A stretch of 64,000 bases of DNA from an uncultured Bacteroidota bacterium (GTDB lineage Bacteria; Bacteroidota; Bacteroidia; Bacteroidales; P3): positions 62,001 through 126,000 of the forward strand of contig CACYKY010000005.1 of NCBI GenBank assembly GCA_902775135.1, in the 5' to 3' direction. The notes under the pieces were generated by a model, which did not search any database, was not told where the DNA came from, and worked only from the letters and a program-made list of their open reading frames with translations. Positions 53,813-63,501 of the stretch are shown here, one piece after another. Each line of letters starts with the position of its first letter. Position 1 is the first letter of the stretch. The position numbers were made by a program, and so were the translations under genes.

Positions 53813-56092
53813 ATGAACGAACACATTATCACTAAACGTTTCGACCTCGGCGACGGCCGCATGATCGAAATCGAGACCGGCAAGCTGGCCAAACAGGCCG
53901 ACGGCGCTGCCGTTGTCCGCATGAACGACACGATGCTTCTGGCCACTGTTTGCTCCAAGAAAGAGGTGGGCGAGAACGTCGACTTCATGCCCCTCACCGT
54001 TGACTACCAGGAAAAATACGCCGCCATGGGTCGCTTCCCCGGCGGTTTCTTCAAGCGCGAGGCCCGTCCCTCGGAGCATGAGATTCTCATCGCCCGTCTG
54101 GTCGACCGTGCCCTGCGTCCCCTCTTCCCCGACAATTTCCACGCCGAGGTGCAGGTCAACATCACCCTCATCAGCGGCGACAAAGACACCATGCCCGACC
54201 AACTGGCCGCTTTGGCTGCCGCGTCGGCCCTCGCCGTCAGCGACATTCCCTTCAACGGTCCTGTCAGTGAGGTGCGCGTGAGCTACCTCGACGGCAAGTA
54301 TGTTATCAACACCCCCATGGAGGACATCGAGCGCGCCGACCTCGACCTCATCGTGGCCGCCACCGCCGACAACATCATGATGGTGGAAGGCGAGATGAAG
54401 GAAGTGGGCGAAGAGGTGATGCTCAACGCCCTCAAGGCCGCCCACGAGGCCATCAAAATCCAGTGCCGCGTGCTCGACGAGCTGACCGTCGAAGCCGGCA
54501 AGACCGAGAAGCGCGAGTACTGCCACGAGGTGAACGACGAGGAGCTGCGCCAGCGTGTGCGCGACGCCGTCTACCAGAAATGCTACGATTTTTCTAAACA
54601 GGGCATCGCGAATAAACATCAACGTGAAGATGGTTTTGCAGCAATTAAACAAGAGTTTATTGACGCAAATTACACCGAAGAGACCCTCACCGACGAGGTG
54701 AAGTTCATGATCGACCGCTACTATCACGACACCGAGCGCGAGGCAATGCGCGACATGGTACTCAACGAGCGCACCCGTCTCGACGGCCGTCAGCTCGACG
54801 AAATCCGCCCCATCTGGTGCGAGACCGACTACCTGCCTTCGGCTCACGGTAGCGCCATCTTCACCCGCGGCGAGACCCAGTCCCTCTCCACCTGCACCCT
54901 TGGCACCAAGCTCGACGAGCAGAAGATCGACGGCGCCGTCATCGAGGGCATGCGTCGCTTCCTGCTGCACTACAACTTCCCCGGCTTCGCCACCGGCGAG
55001 GTCAAGCGTTCCGGTAGCACCAGCCGCCGCGAGGTGGGTCACGGCCATCTGGCCTGGCGCGCCCTCAAGGAGGTCCTGCCCACCGAGGAGGAGTGCCCTT
55101 ACACCATCCGCGTGGTCTCCGACATCCTCGAATCCAACGGCTCCAGCTCCATGGCCACCGTCTGCGCCGGCTGCATGGCGCTGATGGATGCCGGCGTCAA
55201 GCTGCGCAAGCCCGTGGCTGGTATCGCCATGGGTCTCATCTCGAAGGGTGACAAATGGGCAGTGCTGAGCGACATCCTCGGCGACGAGGACCACCTCGGC
55301 GACATGGACTTCAAGGTCTGCGGCACCCGCGACGGTATCACCGCCTGCCAGATGGACATCAAGGTCGACGGCCTCAGCTACGACGTGCTGGCCAAGGCCC
55401 TCGAGCAGGCCCGCCAGGGTCGTCTCTACATCCTCGACAAGATCCTCGAGACCATCCCCGAGCCCCGTCAGGACTACAAGGATTTCGTGCCCCGCATCGA
55501 GCAGATCAAGATTCCGAAAGATTTCATCGGTGCTGTCATCGGCAAGGGTGGCGAGGTCATCCAGAAGATTCAGGCCGAGACCAACACCATCATCAATATC
55601 GAGGAGGAAGGCGAGTTCGGTATCGTCGACGTCGCCTCGTCGAACAAGGACGACATCGCCGCCGCCCTCAAGTGGATCAAGGACATCTGCACCGTCCCCG
55701 AGGTGGGCGACGTGTACAACGCCAAGGTTGTCAGCATTGTCGAGTTCGGCGCCTTCATGGAGTTCCTGCCCGGCAAGGAAGGCTTGATGCACATCAGCGA
55801 GTACGAGTGGGGTCACCCCGCCACGCTGGAAGGCCTCATCAAGGAGGGCGACGAGTTCCAGGTGAAGGTCATCGCCTTCGACGAGAAGAACGGCAAGATC
55901 AAGCTCAGCCGCAAGGCCCTCCTGCCCAAGCCCGAGGGTTATGTGGAGGAGAAGCCCGCCCGTGGCCCGCGCCGCGAAGGTGGTGACCGTGGTCCCCGCA
56001 AGGACGGCGACCGTGGTGGTCATGGCCGTCGCGAAGGTGGCAATGGTGGCGAGCGCCGCAGCTCCGGCAACGGCGAAGGCCGCCGTCACTAA
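53813..56092 (+). CDS. pnp: Polyribonucleotide nucleotidyltransferase (PNPase)
   Basis: 759 residues. Two RNase PH-like domains ([40 protein letters not shown] and [20 protein letters not shown]), a KH domain ([20 protein letters not shown]) and an S1 domain ([20 protein letters not shown]) in the usual order. It degrades RNA 3' to 5' by phosphorolysis. After S1 a tail rich in Arg, Gly and Asp ([20 protein letters not shown]) resembles RGG RNA-binding tails. Confidence 0.97.
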   Translation: MNEHIITKRFDLGDGRMIEIETGKLAKQADGAAVVRMNDTMLLATVCSKKEVGENVDFMPLTVDYQEKYAAMGRFPGGFFKREARPSEHEILIARLVDRALRPLFPDNFHAEVQVNITLISGDKDTMPDQLAALAAASALAVSDIPFNGPVSEVRVSYLDGKYVINTPMEDIERADLDLIVAATADNIMMVEGEMKEVGEEVMLNALKAAHEAIKIQCRVLDELTVEAGKTEKREYCHEVNDEELRQRVRDAVYQKCYDFSKQGIANKHQREDGFAAIKQEFIDANYTEETLTDEVKFMIDRYYHDTEREAMRDMVLNERTRLDGRQLDEIRPIWCETDYLPSAHGSAIFTRGETQSLSTCTLGTKLDEQKIDGAVIEGMRRFLLHYNFPGFATGEVKRSGSTSRREVGHGHLAWRALKEVLPTEEECPYTIRVVSDILESNGSSSMATVCAGCMALMDAGVKLRKPVAGIAMGLISKGDKWAVLSDILGDEDHLGDMDFKVCGTRDGITACQMDIKVDGLSYDVLAKALEQARQGRLYILDKILETIPEPRQDYKDFVPRIEQIKIPKDFIGAVIGKGGEVIQKIQAETNTIINIEEEGEFGIVDVASSNKDDIAAALKWIKDICTVPEVGDVYNAKVVSIVEFGAFMEFLPGKEGLMHISEYEWGHPATLEGLIKEGDEFQVKVIAFDEKNGKIKLSRKALLPKPEGYVEEKPARGPRREGGDRGPRKDGDRGGHGRREGGNGGERRSSGNGEGRRH

Positions 56093-56118
56093 ACCGAAGT
56101 GAGAACCAGCAAATAGAC

Positions 56119-56146
56119 AAGGGCATCCCGCGGGATGCCCTTTTTG
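56119..56146 (+). terminator. Rho-independent terminator of pnp
   Basis: AAGGGCATCCC / GGGATGCCCTT perfect stem, two-base loop, then TTTTTG-type run. Confidence 0.9.
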
Positions 56147-56336
56147 TTATCATTTAATAAAGGATATATATTCTTGATAGAATGCTATATAGCTCTCTAT
56201 TGGTTTTGCTCCCCTATTGCTCCCCTGTTGTCCCCCTTTTGGGTGCCTATATGGTAACTCTATACTAAATATACTGTTCCTCCGTTCTTCATTATATCAG
56301 ATCGTATTCAGATTCCCTTCGGGTAATACCTATACT

Positions 56337-57125
56337 ATGGCAAAGGTCAAACCATCCATCATTGAGCAGACAGGCACCATCGGTGACCGTGTCTTCTACA
56401 CCCGTTTCGGCAAGCAGTTCAGTCGCAGCAAGGCCACGTCGTTCAACGACAACAAGTCGGAGGCACAGCTGCGGCAGCGTGCGCTTTTCAAGGCCATGCA
56501 GCACACCTCCTCCATCCTCGGCTCCGTCATCCAGCGCGGCCTCGCCAAGGAAGCCCACGCCCACGGGCATGTCGAGAACAACGAGTTTGCCAGAATCAAC
56601 AAGCAATGCTTCACCTACGACGACGGCACGGTGCAGATCGACTATCCCCGCCTGATACTCTCCACTGGTCCGATAGCCCGCGTGGATTTTACCAATTGCC
56701 ATGTCGATGGCTTGCATGTTGAGCTTCAGTTCGAACCCTGCAGTAGTGCCGCTCATTCCAATCCCGACGATGTAGTCTTCATCTATGCCGTAGAGTTCCA
56801 GACGGAGGTCTGCCAACTCGTGGCCTTTGCCGAACGGCGAGCTGCTGGCGTCGTCTTCGACCTGCCCGACCTCAGCGAGGAGATAGAATCAAAATGCAAG
56901 AATGAGTCAAAGGACAAACAAGCAAATCGGACTAACGCACTATCACATTCACACGATAACACAATCAATTATTCCCTCTATGCCATCGTCGAGGCCGCCA
57001 ACACCGCCTGTGTCTCGACCCTTTCCCCCGACGAGAAGAAAGCCGACAAAAACCACCGCAATATCAACAGGCGTGTGTCGCCGTCGGTATTCATCGGCAC
57101 CATTACCGTTGGCTCAGATAATTGA
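56337..57125 (+). CDS. DUF6266-like hypothetical protein
   Basis: 262 residues from ATG 56337; the frame continues upstream to 56217 but without coding character. The start MAKVKPSIIEQTGTIGDRVF and the FGKQFSRSKATSF that follows resemble the DUF6266-type proteins of Bacteroidota, which are common in accessory DNA and lack a known role. An internal low-complexity stretch at about 195-215 (Lys/Asn/Ser) separates the last domain. Confidence 0.55.
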   Translation: MAKVKPSIIEQTGTIGDRVFYTRFGKQFSRSKATSFNDNKSEAQLRQRALFKAMQHTSSILGSVIQRGLAKEAHAHGHVENNEFARINKQCFTYDDGTVQIDYPRLILSTGPIARVDFTNCHVDGLHVELQFEPCSSAAHSNPDDVVFIYAVEFQTEVCQLVAFAERRAAGVVFDLPDLSEEIESKCKNESKDKQANRTNALSHSHDNTINYSLYAIVEAANTACVSTLSPDEKKADKNHRNINRRVSPSVFIGTITVGSDN

Positions 57126-57126
57126 T

Positions 57127-57157
57127 TTCGCCGTTACAGAAAAAATGTGTATCTTTG
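57127..57157 (+). promoter_or_regulatory. Promoter upstream of the WG-repeat gene
   Basis: TTCG (57127-57130), 19-bp spacer, TATCTTTG (57150-57157). The following leader of about 200 bp is long and has no clear gene. Confidence 0.55.
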
Positions 57158-57359
57158 CAGTGTGAAAACAATATTGAATATGCATGATTGCGTTAATGAA
57201 GAAATGTGTTAGTGAATGACTGGAATAAAAATAACGGGAATATGACACAGCAGATCGCCATACAGATATCTGAAGGTAATTAGGTTTGAGTTGCTTGAAT
57301 AAGGAGCAATCTGTTGAGTTGCTTACAAATTGTAAGCAGTTGAAATAATTGATTTGGAA

Positions 57360-59399
57360 ATGAATGATTTGAAGATAAAATACGATGGGAGATACTATGG
57401 TGTTGTTGGAAATAGGAACGCTGTGGTTGTCCCATTCATATATGACGAAATATTGCGGACGTTTTCCTCGGGACTAATAAACGTTTGCAAGAATGATAAA
57501 TGGGGATGCTTGGATTTGGAAGGCAATGTTGTGATTCCAATCGGATATGATTGGATTGCTCCTTTTGGAAAAGATGTTTTGAGTACATCAAATGTTAGAA
57601 AAAATGGCAAATGGGGCATTCTAAATCGCAGGGGTGAGGAGATAATACCATGTATATATGATGAAGAGATTGTATTTAAAGACAATTGCGCAATTGTATC
57701 TAAGAATGGCAAAATGGGTATTATTAACAAAAAGGGGGAAAGTTTAATCCATTGTTGCTATTCCTATTTAAAACCTTTTGTTAATTCGTCTAAACTATTC
57801 AAGGTTACACGGAATAATAAATATGGTGTTGTGGATATTATGGGTGATATTATAACTCCACTGGATTTTGATGAAATAGGCGAATTATATGGTGAGGCTA
57901 TTGTTGTAAAACGGGATGGCCTCTATGGGCTGATTAGCATAATGGGGGATATTATTATTCCTATCGAATATGAGGGGATTGATAAATCTTATCATGACAT
58001 TAACCATTTTGAAATTGATTTAAAAAGTGATTTTTATTCTGTGAAAACAAAAGGTAAATGGAAATACATTCTTGCTAATAATGATTATAAAAACAATAAT
58101 CGATATGACTGGATATCTGGACCATGGGGGGATAATTATATTGTTAAGTTAGAGAACAAGTATGGTATTATTAGTAGACTTGGTAGAAATATTGTTCCTA
58201 TAATTTATTCGGAAATATTTGTCGAATATGAATATTATGTTCTAAATTTAAAAGGGCAAAAAGGTATATGTGATAATAATGGAGAATTATTATATTCAAT
58301 ATCATGCAGTGACATTCAAATTCTTTCAAGGAAATCAGCGATAATCGAGAAAGACAAACGCTTTTTTCTTTTTTTCTTTGGCAAAGACAAAGCATCCATA
58401 GAATATGATGAGATTCGTCGTTTTGGTGGTACATTTTGCAAAGTAACCCAAAACGGGAAATGTGGTGTCATTAATGATGAGGGAGGAGTTATTATCCCAA
58501 TAATCTATGATTATATAAATTATAAAGGGAGAAAAAAAGTTGAGGTTATAAAAGATAATAAATTTGGAATAATAGACTTAGCAGGAAATACAGTTCTTCC
58601 AATCAAATACGGTGTTATTAAGAAGATGGAAGGAATTGTTGAAACAGATGATAAAACCGAAAAATGGTCGGCATTTGTTGGTCAAGAGAAAATCCCACCA
58701 ATTTATGGCGATGCTATGATTATGCAATTAAATGGGAAATACGGTGTTGTTAATTCCAGGGGGATAGAGCTGATTCCATTCAAATATGATATGATTGATT
58801 TTTTCAAGGGTATTTTTATTGTAAATTCGAGAAAAAAATTTGGCGTAATCGATATTAACAATAATCGAATATTTCCAATAATATATGATGAAATTATTCC
58901 CCAACAAAAAGAAGGTCTTCTTTTGGCAAAAGAAAAGAAACTATGGGGGGTGTTAAGTATAACAGGGAATGAGGTAATTCCTCCAAAATATACCAAAATA
59001 AATTTAGTGGGTAAAAAACTTATTGTTAAGCTGGATGACAAGTATGGTGTAATTGACATTAATAACCGGCAAATTATTCCAACTATTTACGATGAAATCA
59101 TACATGACCATACAGAAGACTTATTTTTGGTAAAAGATGATAAACATTGGGGCATACTTGATAGTAATGGGGCTGAAATAATTCCATTAAAATATGAAAA
59201 AATGGATGATTGTTTCTCTTGCCATCGACTTGCCGTTTCCCATGATAGTAAATGGGGGTTTGTTAATGAAAAAGGAGTTGAAGTAATCAAATGTATTTAT
59301 GATGGAGTTTTATCAGAGTGTTTTGAAGATAATAAGTGTTTCGTGAAACAAAATGGTGAAATAATAGAAATTGACATATACGGTATCATGATAAAATAA
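57360..59399 (+). CDS. WG-repeat protein
   Basis: 679 residues from ATG 57360. About sixteen WG repeats follow one another, each a variant of KYGVIDINNRQIIPTIYDEI: KWGCLDLEGNVVIPIGYDWI, KWGILNRRGEEIIPCIYDEE, KFGVIDINNNRIFPIIYDEI and so on. No signal peptide or membrane segment, so the protein should be cytoplasmic. The gene is strikingly AT-rich, with codons such as ATA, TTA, AAA, unlike the GC-rich neighbours, which suggests recent acquisition. WG repeats are predicted binding scaffolds; the partner is not identifiable. Confidence 0.88.
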   Translation: MNDLKIKYDGRYYGVVGNRNAVVVPFIYDEILRTFSSGLINVCKNDKWGCLDLEGNVVIPIGYDWIAPFGKDVLSTSNVRKNGKWGILNRRGEEIIPCIYDEEIVFKDNCAIVSKNGKMGIINKKGESLIHCCYSYLKPFVNSSKLFKVTRNNKYGVVDIMGDIITPLDFDEIGELYGEAIVVKRDGLYGLISIMGDIIIPIEYEGIDKSYHDINHFEIDLKSDFYSVKTKGKWKYILANNDYKNNNRYDWISGPWGDNYIVKLENKYGIISRLGRNIVPIIYSEIFVEYEYYVLNLKGQKGICDNNGELLYSISCSDIQILSRKSAIIEKDKRFFLFFFGKDKASIEYDEIRRFGGTFCKVTQNGKCGVINDEGGVIIPIIYDYINYKGRKKVEVIKDNKFGIIDLAGNTVLPIKYGVIKKMEGIVETDDKTEKWSAFVGQEKIPPIYGDAMIMQLNGKYGVVNSRGIELIPFKYDMIDFFKGIFIVNSRKKFGVIDINNNRIFPIIYDEIIPQQKEGLLLAKEKKLWGVLSITGNEVIPPKYTKINLVGKKLIVKLDDKYGVIDINNRQIIPTIYDEIIHDHTEDLFLVKDDKHWGILDSNGAEIIPLKYEKMDDCFSCHRLAVSHDSKWGFVNEKGVEVIKCIYDGVLSECFEDNKCFVKQNGEIIEIDIYGIMIK

Positions 59400-59600
59400 C
59401 TGATGATTATCAGCTAATTCGACAGATGGCCTATCATTATACCAGCATTTGTGGGCATCAAGTCATTATTACTATGGCTTTATCTATCAAATAGATGATT
59501 GTGTATTCACAATCATCCTTAAAAAAAGAATAACAACCGATTATAGACTTTGTTGACATTGTTGTCTAGGGGGAAACGAGGTCTTCATTATGTCGATATC

Positions 59601-59678
59601 ATGGCAATTGAAACCGACAAATTAGTCTACCAACTCTACAACCTAACCCCCGAAGAAATAGCTATAATCGAACAATAA
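59601..59678 (+). pseudogene. C-terminal tail of a restriction-modification gene
   Basis: The last 25 codons read MAIETDKLVYQLYNLTPEEI and end AIIEQ before TAA. The pattern x-T-D-x-LVY-x-LY-x-LT-x-EEI-x-I-x-E is the C-terminus of Type IIG/Eco57I-like and PglX-type DNA methyltransferases and of related specificity subunits. The rest of the gene is absent, so a methylase gene has been lost next to the surviving defence-like genes. Confidence 0.6.
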
Positions 59679-60163
59679 CGTGTAGAGCACAGCATTTTTA
59701 CGTATTTCTACAAAGATACACGCTTTGTAATATTGAACTTGAATTCGGTGGTGAGGTGGGTTGGTCTGTTTTCTAAAGTACCACATCATACCGTTCAACT
59801 AAAGAGGAGATGTGATTGCAATATCCATTTCCAATAAACGAACGTAACTGTCGCTGACACAGTTGTTACAAACAAAAAGAACTACGTTCAGTCAGCTTTT
59901 CCTGTAAAAAACGTGTAAGAGACATCACAAACAGCATTTTTTGCAGCCGTTATACTTTCTCCCAAACGTTAAATAATTATAATTTTAATTCGTAAACATC
60001 TATGGATGAGTACGAAAAATAATTTTCGCATTGGAACTGTAACTTAATCTGAGTAATTCACTTAAGAAGATGGTTTTTTTTTTCTGATAAATTCTTTTAC
60101 CATATTTATTTTGAAATACTTATATTTTTTGAACAAAGTTATGATTGAATTAAAATAAAGTCG

Positions 60164-60171
60164 TATTTTTG
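60164..60171 (+). promoter_or_regulatory. -7 box of the AbiH-like gene
   Basis: TATTTTTG, 18 bp before the ATG of the AbiH-like gene; no convincing -33 box. Confidence 0.5.
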
Positions 60172-60188
60172 CAAAAAAAATAATTATT

Positions 60189-61139
60189 ATGGAACGAAAC
60201 AATAAGACCACATTAAAAGCAATGATATTCGTAGGCAATGGATTTGACGTTGCACACGGATATAAAACTAAATATATAGATTTTTATACCAACAGCATTG
60301 AATTAAAAGAGCTGGCGAGTAAGGGAAATGTTTTATGTCAGCACATTTTAGACAATATCAAAGGTGATTTATGGCAAGATTTGGAATGTGGACTATATGA
60401 ATATTCAAAAAGTCTTACATTAAAGCATGGTGAAGGAGATAAAAAGTCCTCGACAGTTTTTAAACAAGAGTTTAGTGAACTACGTTCTGCCCTTTTCAAT
60501 TATTTAAAGAAGGCTTCCAATGTTAGCATCACGAACAATCCTGGCTACTTTGTTGGAGAACTATCAAAAGTCTGGGCAAGGTTGGATTATCAGATTGTGT
60601 CATTTAATTATACGCCTATTGTCGCTGCATATACAAATGATGCAGATCTGTATAGCTCAAATCTATCCTTTAATAAAGAAAAAATAGTATATCAGCATGG
60701 ATGCATGTATAATCCCGAACGGGGAATTGATAATACTGCTGAGGATATAGTCTTGGGCATTGATGATAACCAAAAGGTTGAACGGTTACATTCCTTTTTG
60801 TACAAATCTCTTCAAAAAATATCTGACAATACTGACCTTGTTGATGCAATGAGGGAAAAGAATATTTATATCGTTTTTGGGTGTTCTTTGGGACCATCGG
60901 ACCATAATTACTTCAGTACATTATTTGATGCGAATATGCGGGACAAGACATACATTATTTATGGCCATGGAAATGATGCGTTGGAGTCCATAAAGGGATA
61001 TGCAATGGAATATACAGGAGGCATATATAACTTCCAAACAAAAAACCATAATAAAATACATTTCATTGATGATAGTATTCAACAAAGCGCCATGTCGGAA
61101 ACAAAAAATGTAATTGATGGTCTTCTGACAACGAAATGA
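60189..61139 (+). CDS. AbiH-family abortive-infection protein
   Basis: 316 residues. The N-terminus MIFVGNGFDVAHGYKTKYID matches the GNGFDlahg-x-T-x-Y signature of AbiH (Gly16-Asp20, Thr27-Tyr29), and YQIVSFNYTPIVAAY and IYIVFGCSLGPSDHNYF are further family landmarks. AbiH proteins reduce phage multiplication in lactococci by an unknown mechanism. First of three co-directional AT-rich genes, 99 bp before the HNH gene. Confidence 0.85.
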   Translation: MERNNKTTLKAMIFVGNGFDVAHGYKTKYIDFYTNSIELKELASKGNVLCQHILDNIKGDLWQDLECGLYEYSKSLTLKHGEGDKKSSTVFKQEFSELRSALFNYLKKASNVSITNNPGYFVGELSKVWARLDYQIVSFNYTPIVAAYTNDADLYSSNLSFNKEKIVYQHGCMYNPERGIDNTAEDIVLGIDDNQKVERLHSFLYKSLQKISDNTDLVDAMREKNIYIVFGCSLGPSDHNYFSTLFDANMRDKTYIIYGHGNDALESIKGYAMEYTGGIYNFQTKNHNKIHFIDDSIQQSAMSETKNVIDGLLTTK

Positions 61140-61238
61140 CAAAGTTGATCCTATAGAAATTCCTCTATTACGTTAGATGGTCGTTTTTGCTAAAATAATC
61201 GAATCATATAAAAAAAACCTTTGCAAAAAAATATTGAT

Positions 61239-61904
61239 ATGGGTATTACAGATAAAGTACGGAAAGACCTTTGGGCTAAATCTGGCAATAGATGTGCAAT
61301 ATGTAAAAAAGAATTCTTCACCAGTATCGATACGGACGACTTTAATATCGGCGATGAATGTCATATTGTAAGTTCTAAACCTAATGGACCACGACATATT
61401 GAGAACTACGGTGATTATGACGCATACGACAACATCATATTATTATGCAAGAATCACCATAAGGAGATAGATGATCCTGCTAATCTTAACATATACACCG
61501 TTGCGAAACTCACTGAAACAAAAAAGGAACATGAAAAATGGGTCAGGCAGAGCTTAAACCCTGAAAAGATAGAGGTTTTCCCATTAATAAGTAATGGAAC
61601 TGATTTGGTTTCTATCATTGGGGGAGCGGTTGTGGTTTACAAGTTCAATGATGAGATAAAATCAGAGAATGAGGCTGAACTTGTAGGGGGATTTTGGCAA
61701 GAAATAACTGATTTTATGGATATTTTCTTAGATTTAGAACCCATAGAAATTACACGTACAGAATTCTCGTATTCCAAATTAATAAATGAGTTAAACGAAT
61801 CAGGGTTTCTGGTTTATGGAAGAAAAATAAAAATTCCTTTTCTAAAAAAGTATGGAGACGAAACGCTGTATAGTGCGGCTAAAATATATATAAAGCGAAA
61901 GTAA
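61239..61904 (+). CDS. HNH endonuclease-like protein
   Basis: 221 residues from ATG 61239. The zinc-bound HNH module is visible: Cys19-x2-Cys22 (NRCAICKKEF), ECHIVSSKPNGPRH (His42), YDNIILLCKNHHKEID (Asn65, Cys70, His73/74). About 130 C-terminal residues are acidic and have no known motif, possibly a sensor or partner-binding domain. It lies 23 bp before the DUF4062 gene, so these two are almost certainly one transcript. Confidence 0.85.
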   Translation: MGITDKVRKDLWAKSGNRCAICKKEFFTSIDTDDFNIGDECHIVSSKPNGPRHIENYGDYDAYDNIILLCKNHHKEIDDPANLNIYTVAKLTETKKEHEKWVRQSLNPEKIEVFPLISNGTDLVSIIGGAVVVYKFNDEIKSENEAELVGGFWQEITDFMDIFLDLEPIEITRTEFSYSKLINELNESGFLVYGRKIKIPFLKKYGDETLYSAAKIYIKRK

Positions 61905-61927
61905 TTCATAATTAGAAAACCGACAAT

Positions 61928-63097
61928 ATGTCAAAGATAAATATATTTATAAGCTCTACCTGCAAAGACTTACACCAAGACCGTTTGGTCTTAAAGAGTA
62001 AAATTGAGAATTTAGGACACAATGTGATCCTTTCGGAATCATTTACATTCCCTATTGATCCGTCTAAGAACACTATAGACAACTGCATTGACATTGTCCG
62101 TAATGAGGCTGACATCTTTATTCTCATAATAAAAGACAACTACGGGAACATTGTTCCGCGAACGGGTCGCTCTGTTACACATATGGAACTCCAAACAGCA
62201 CAGGATAAGGGTATACCAATTTACACATTCACTCATAGCGAGACTCTACGACAGAAAGTGTTGTTAGAAGGTCAGCTTAATGAAGGCTCTGAATTTCTAA
62301 AAGTATGCAAGTTTATTGATGAGGTTAGACAAGAGAGAAGTCTTTGGAATTTCGAATACAACGGTGTTGAAGATATTCTAAATACAATTAAAACACAGTT
62401 GTCCATTCTGATGAAACACTCTTTATCGGTGCGAAACAAGGTTGATGCCATTGATAAAAAATGGATATTCCCTCATATCTCACCAGAGGCATATCGCTTG
62501 CTTGTCTATAAAGAGAAAAACTATGTGGAACGATTCTTCTTCCAAGTGATGAAAGATGAGATGGAACGCCATGTGGACTTGAAACTTGACTACAAATATT
62601 CTCACCTTCTCAACGCCGGTTATACACAGAAAAGCCTACGTGAGTTTGCCAGATGGATTAAGGATATTTTTGATGAGATTGCTTTCTTTTTCAGATCTGA
62701 AATAAAGTTGGAAGAAGAATTCTTCGATTCCTATAAAAAGGATGACTCTGATTTCCGTCAACTGTACCATGTGGCAAAACGATTTGCAAATAGATATGCA
62801 GATATTCTGGAGTTGGGGATACATCTGAAATCAGAATATGTATATCCTGAATATGCCTCGATACAAGGCAGAATAACGGGAATGGTTGATAATGCCATTT
62901 CTCAACTGGAGAATATGCCACAGTCCGCTCTGGATGCCATTGACAAAAATGTCAAAGACGAAATAGCTTCAAAGTCTGAGATATCAGCGAGTATGGATTT
63001 TCCCAGCATTATAGATGTTTCAGATGAAGAAATGGAGGAAATATTTAGAGAGATAAAACAAATTGCGGAACAAATTAAGGCAAGAGCAAAAGAATAG
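61928..63097 (+). CDS. DUF4062 (TIR-like fold) protein
   Basis: 389 residues. The N-terminal about 110 residues match DUF4062: INIFISSTCKDLHQDRLVLK, NEADIFILIIKDNYGNIVPR, VTHMELQTAQDKGIPIYTF. This fold is related to TIR and nucleoside-deoxyribosyltransferase domains and appears in immune-type receptors. The C-terminal two thirds are long helices (VKDEIASKSEISASMDFP) with no motif I can name. Co-transcribed with the HNH gene; with the AbiH-like gene they form a candidate defence cassette. Confidence 0.75.
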   Translation: MSKINIFISSTCKDLHQDRLVLKSKIENLGHNVILSESFTFPIDPSKNTIDNCIDIVRNEADIFILIIKDNYGNIVPRTGRSVTHMELQTAQDKGIPIYTFTHSETLRQKVLLEGQLNEGSEFLKVCKFIDEVRQERSLWNFEYNGVEDILNTIKTQLSILMKHSLSVRNKVDAIDKKWIFPHISPEAYRLLVYKEKNYVERFFFQVMKDEMERHVDLKLDYKYSHLLNAGYTQKSLREFARWIKDIFDEIAFFFRSEIKLEEEFFDSYKKDDSDFRQLYHVAKRFANRYADILELGIHLKSEYVYPEYASIQGRITGMVDNAISQLENMPQSALDAIDKNVKDEIASKSEISASMDFPSIIDVSDEEMEEIFREIKQIAEQIKARAKE

Positions 63098-63501
63098 TGT
63101 GAGATGATTTCATAGAACCCACAAAGAAGGATCGTATAACCCACAAAGAAGGGGTGAAGAAGCCACGAAGAAGGGATGAGGAATGCGTTAGCGTGTTAAT
63201 GCGTTAGTGCGTTAGTGATAATACACGAGGTTCCGCCGTGGTGTGCCGTCGGCTTAGCTGACTGGTATGCCGTCAGCTCGGCTGACAACTGTCGTCGAGA
63301 CATCGCCGAAGGCTACAGGAGAACAGGACTTGTTAGTAGGTTAGTCCGAACAACCAAAGTGGCAACTTTTTGCCGTAAGGGTATTTTGTTTAATATGCTA
63401 AACAAAAATTTAAAAAAATGTTTAACGCATTAAACATAAATAGTGATAAAGCAATATTCACAGGAGCATAAAGAAGAATGCATTCTGGAGTATGTGCGGC
63501 T
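63098..63501. other. Intergenic stretch with repeats
   Basis: Three copies of CCCACAAAGAAGGG-type sequence (about 63117-63177), four TGCGTTAG-type units (about 63185-63220) and two palindromic GTCAGCYxxGCTGAC blocks (63248-63262, 63272-63286). No gene seen. Confidence 0.6.

Larger units (their letters stand above)
59400..60188. other. Long AT-rich intergenic stretch
   Basis: Contains the R-M gene tail at 59601-59678, an orphan minus-strand TATCTTTG at 59711-59718, and the promoter at 60164-60171. No other gene or RNA is apparent in these 789 bp. Confidence 0.65.

Noticed and set aside
53753-56089. Long antisense frame opposite pnp
   Set aside because: Same effect; low-complexity His/Asp/Leu-rich translation without domains.
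59711-59718. Minus-strand TATCTTTG as a promoter
   Set aside because: No gene follows on that strand within reach; probably a relic of deleted DNA or chance.
63117-63220. CRISPR-like array from repeated CCCACAAAGAAGGG and TGCGTTAG units
   Set aside because: Units are short, degenerate and lack uniform spacers; no cas gene is nearby.
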